Assembly: GCA_945877005.1 (NCBI GenBank)
Contig: CAMCQL010000109.1
Coordinates: forward strand, 1-6,713
Direction: 5' to 3'
DNA length: 6,713 bases
From: Chryseobacterium gleum
GTDB lineage: Bacteria; Bacteroidota; Bacteroidia; Flavobacteriales_D; Crocinitomicaceae
Below are positions 6,066 through 6,713 of the stretch, in pieces; position 1 is the first letter of the stretch, and every line of letters starts with the position of its first letter. The notes under the pieces are model-generated. The model was not told the DNA's origin, did no database searches, and was given only the letters and a program-made list of their open reading frames with translations. Made by a program: the position numbers and the translations under genes.

Positions 6066-6167
6066 AAAATAAATTGGTTTATTGCCGAATACTCAAAACA
6101 TAGTAAGCAAAAATTGGATATGGGAAAAAGTTGTGTGCGCTTCAAGAAGCTGGATGATATTCCTTAA
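6066..6167 (+). pseudogene. relic of a DUF1801 domain protein gene
   Basis: Read on the plus strand, this part of the intergenic region encodes KINWFIAEYSKHSKQ (6066-6110), then KLDMGKSCVRFKKLDDIP, ending in TAA at 6165-6167. From memory this closely follows the C-terminal half of bacterial DUF1801 proteins, whose hallmark is a WF-x-x-EY-x-KHSK segment followed by KLDMGKSC-I/V-RFKK-x-DDIP. The frame is closed upstream by TAG at 6063-6065, and no upstream part of the domain appears in any plus frame back to the LysM gene. Full-length members continue for about 25 residues after DDIP; here that part is missing and the DUF59 stop codon begins three bases later on the other strand. It is therefore truncated at both ends and not functional. 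The function of the family is not established. Confidence 0.72.
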
Positions 6168-6169
6168 AA

Positions 6170-6496
6170 TTAAAGGAATCCCAATTCAAGCTTCGCTTCT
6201 TCGCTCATCATATCTTTGTCCCAAGGTGGATCGAATACGATATGTACTTTAGCACTTTCAACGCCTTCAACACTAGCCACTTTATCTTCAACTTCTTTGG
6301 GTAAGGTTTCAGCTACTGGACAATTAGGAGAGGTAAGGGTCATTTCAATATCAACATGGTATTCATCGGAAATTTTGACACTATAGATCAATCCCAATTC
6401 GAAAACATCAACAGGTATTTCAGGGTCATAAATTGTTTTCATTATGGCAACAATTTTGCCTTCTAACTCATGCATATCAATTTTCTCTTCGCTCAT
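6170..6496 (-). CDS. MIP18/DUF59-family Fe-S cluster assembly protein (SUF-associated)
   Basis: A 108-residue cytoplasmic protein of the DUF59 (MIP18, PaaD-like) family, members of which help assemble or deliver iron-sulfur clusters. The family sequence is complete: TIYDPEIPVDVFELGLIY (21-38), MTLTSPNCPVAETLP (52-66) with the conserved Cys59, and VHIVFDPPWDKDMMSEEAK (84-102). The length is usual for stand-alone members associated with SUF operons. Its ATG at 6494-6496 follows the sufE stop codon by one base (TAA, A, ATG), so the pair is an operon and probably translationally coupled. A role as a SufT-like maturation factor is inferred from family and neighbour. An imperfectly placed inverted repeat, ATTCCTT (6159-6165) with AAGGAAT (6173-6179), spans the stop codon but has no following T-run on the minus strand. 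Confidence 0.92.
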   Translation of the reverse strand: MSEEKIDMHELEGKIVAIMKTIYDPEIPVDVFELGLIYSVKISDEYHVDIEMTLTSPNCPVAETLPKEVEDKVASVEGVESAKVHIVFDPPWDKDMMSEEAKLELGFL

Positions 6497-6497
6497 T

Positions 6498-6713
6498 TTA
6501 TTGATTTAAACTTTTGATGGCTTCAATTTTCATTTTCTTTACCATGCCAACCAATCCGTTAGATCGGGTAGGTGATAGGTGTTCTTGTAATCCAATCTCT
6601 GATATAAAGAATAAGTCACTTGAGGCGATTTCTTCTGGTGTTTGATGGTTCATTACGCGAATTAACAAGCCAATTATTCCTTTCGTGATAATGGCATCGG
6701 AATCTGCGCTGTA
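6498..6713 (-). CDS. sufE: SufE family Fe-S cluster assembly protein, C-terminal part
   Basis: An open minus-strand frame from the window edge to a TAA at 6498-6500 encodes the last 71 residues of SufE. It begins YSADSDAIITKGIIGLLIRV and includes IGLQEHLSPTRSNGLVGM, both strongly conserved in SufE. SufE accepts sulfane sulfur from the cysteine desulfurase SufS and passes it to the SufBCD scaffold in the cytoplasm. The sulfur-accepting cysteine lies in the N-terminal half, outside the window, so activity cannot be judged. The gene is the upstream partner of the DUF59 gene, with one base between stop and start. Other suf genes probably lie beyond the right edge. Two sampled lines in the adjoining DUF59 gene have 23 and 24 G/C per 60 bases, above the values in the acylation block. 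Confidence 0.93.
   Translation of the reverse strand, partial: YSADSDAIITKGIIGLLIRVMNHQTPEEIASSDLFFISEIGLQEHLSPTRSNGLVGMVKKMKIEAIKSLNQ

Noticed and set aside
6139..6179. Inverted repeats GCTTCAAGAAGC and ATTCCTT/AAGGAAT as a terminator for the sufE-DUF59 operon
   Set aside because: The first has almost no loop. The second spans the stop codon, and neither is followed by a T-run on the minus strand.
1..6713. CRISPR arrays, tRNA or rRNA genes, insertion sequences
   Set aside because: I saw no regularly spaced repeats, cloverleaf-like genes, transposase motifs or terminal inverted repeats on either strand.

Overview
The window looks like chromosomal DNA from a member of the Bacteroidota, probably a flavobacterium-like organism. 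The DNA is AT-rich, start codons are preceded by A/T-rich stretches rather than clear Shine-Dalgarno sites, and a SufE / MIP18-type (DUF59) pair of Fe-S assembly genes sits at the right edge in the arrangement common in that phylum. This assignment is inferred from gene content and composition, not from a marker gene.

Left part (1-1073): the 3' part of an unrecognised protein gene runs off the left edge. It is followed by a gene for a pterin-4a-carbinolamine dehydratase-like protein (660-989) and a possible 20-codon leader ORF that overlaps the next start in an ATGA. Middle part, plus strand (1070-2014): a GNAT-type N-acetyltransferase and a stand-alone acyl carrier protein. Middle part, minus strand (5932 down to 2040): a tight three-gene operon. 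In transcription order it encodes a secreted SGNH-hydrolase-like protein with an inserted domain and a C-terminal LysM, a membrane-anchored SGNH-hydrolase-like protein, and an AlgI/DltB-type MBOAT O-acyltransferase. The ACP and MBOAT genes end tail to tail 25 bases apart. Right part (5933-6713): a 240-base intergenic region holds a degraded piece of a DUF1801 gene, then come the DUF59 gene and the 3' end of sufE, both on the minus strand.

My reading is that the middle block (about 1070-5932) is an envelope O-acylation module. The MBOAT would move acyl groups across the inner membrane. The two SGNH proteins would transfer them to, or remove them from, a periplasmic or cell-wall glycan, and the LysM suggests peptidoglycan. 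The ACP and GNAT may supply or modify an acyl group in the cytoplasm. The arrangement recalls Dlt (ACP + MBOAT + SGNH-like DltD) but lacks a DltA ligase, and it recalls PatA/PatB/Ape1 peptidoglycan O-acetylation. Sampled base composition is lower inside the block than on either side, and a gene relic lies at its right edge, so lateral acquisition or replacement is plausible.

Two sequence details inside the LysM gene stand out. A run of eight C on the coding strand lies just before the LysM, and a change of one base would remove that domain. A perfect palindrome with 13-base arms lies in the middle of the coding sequence.
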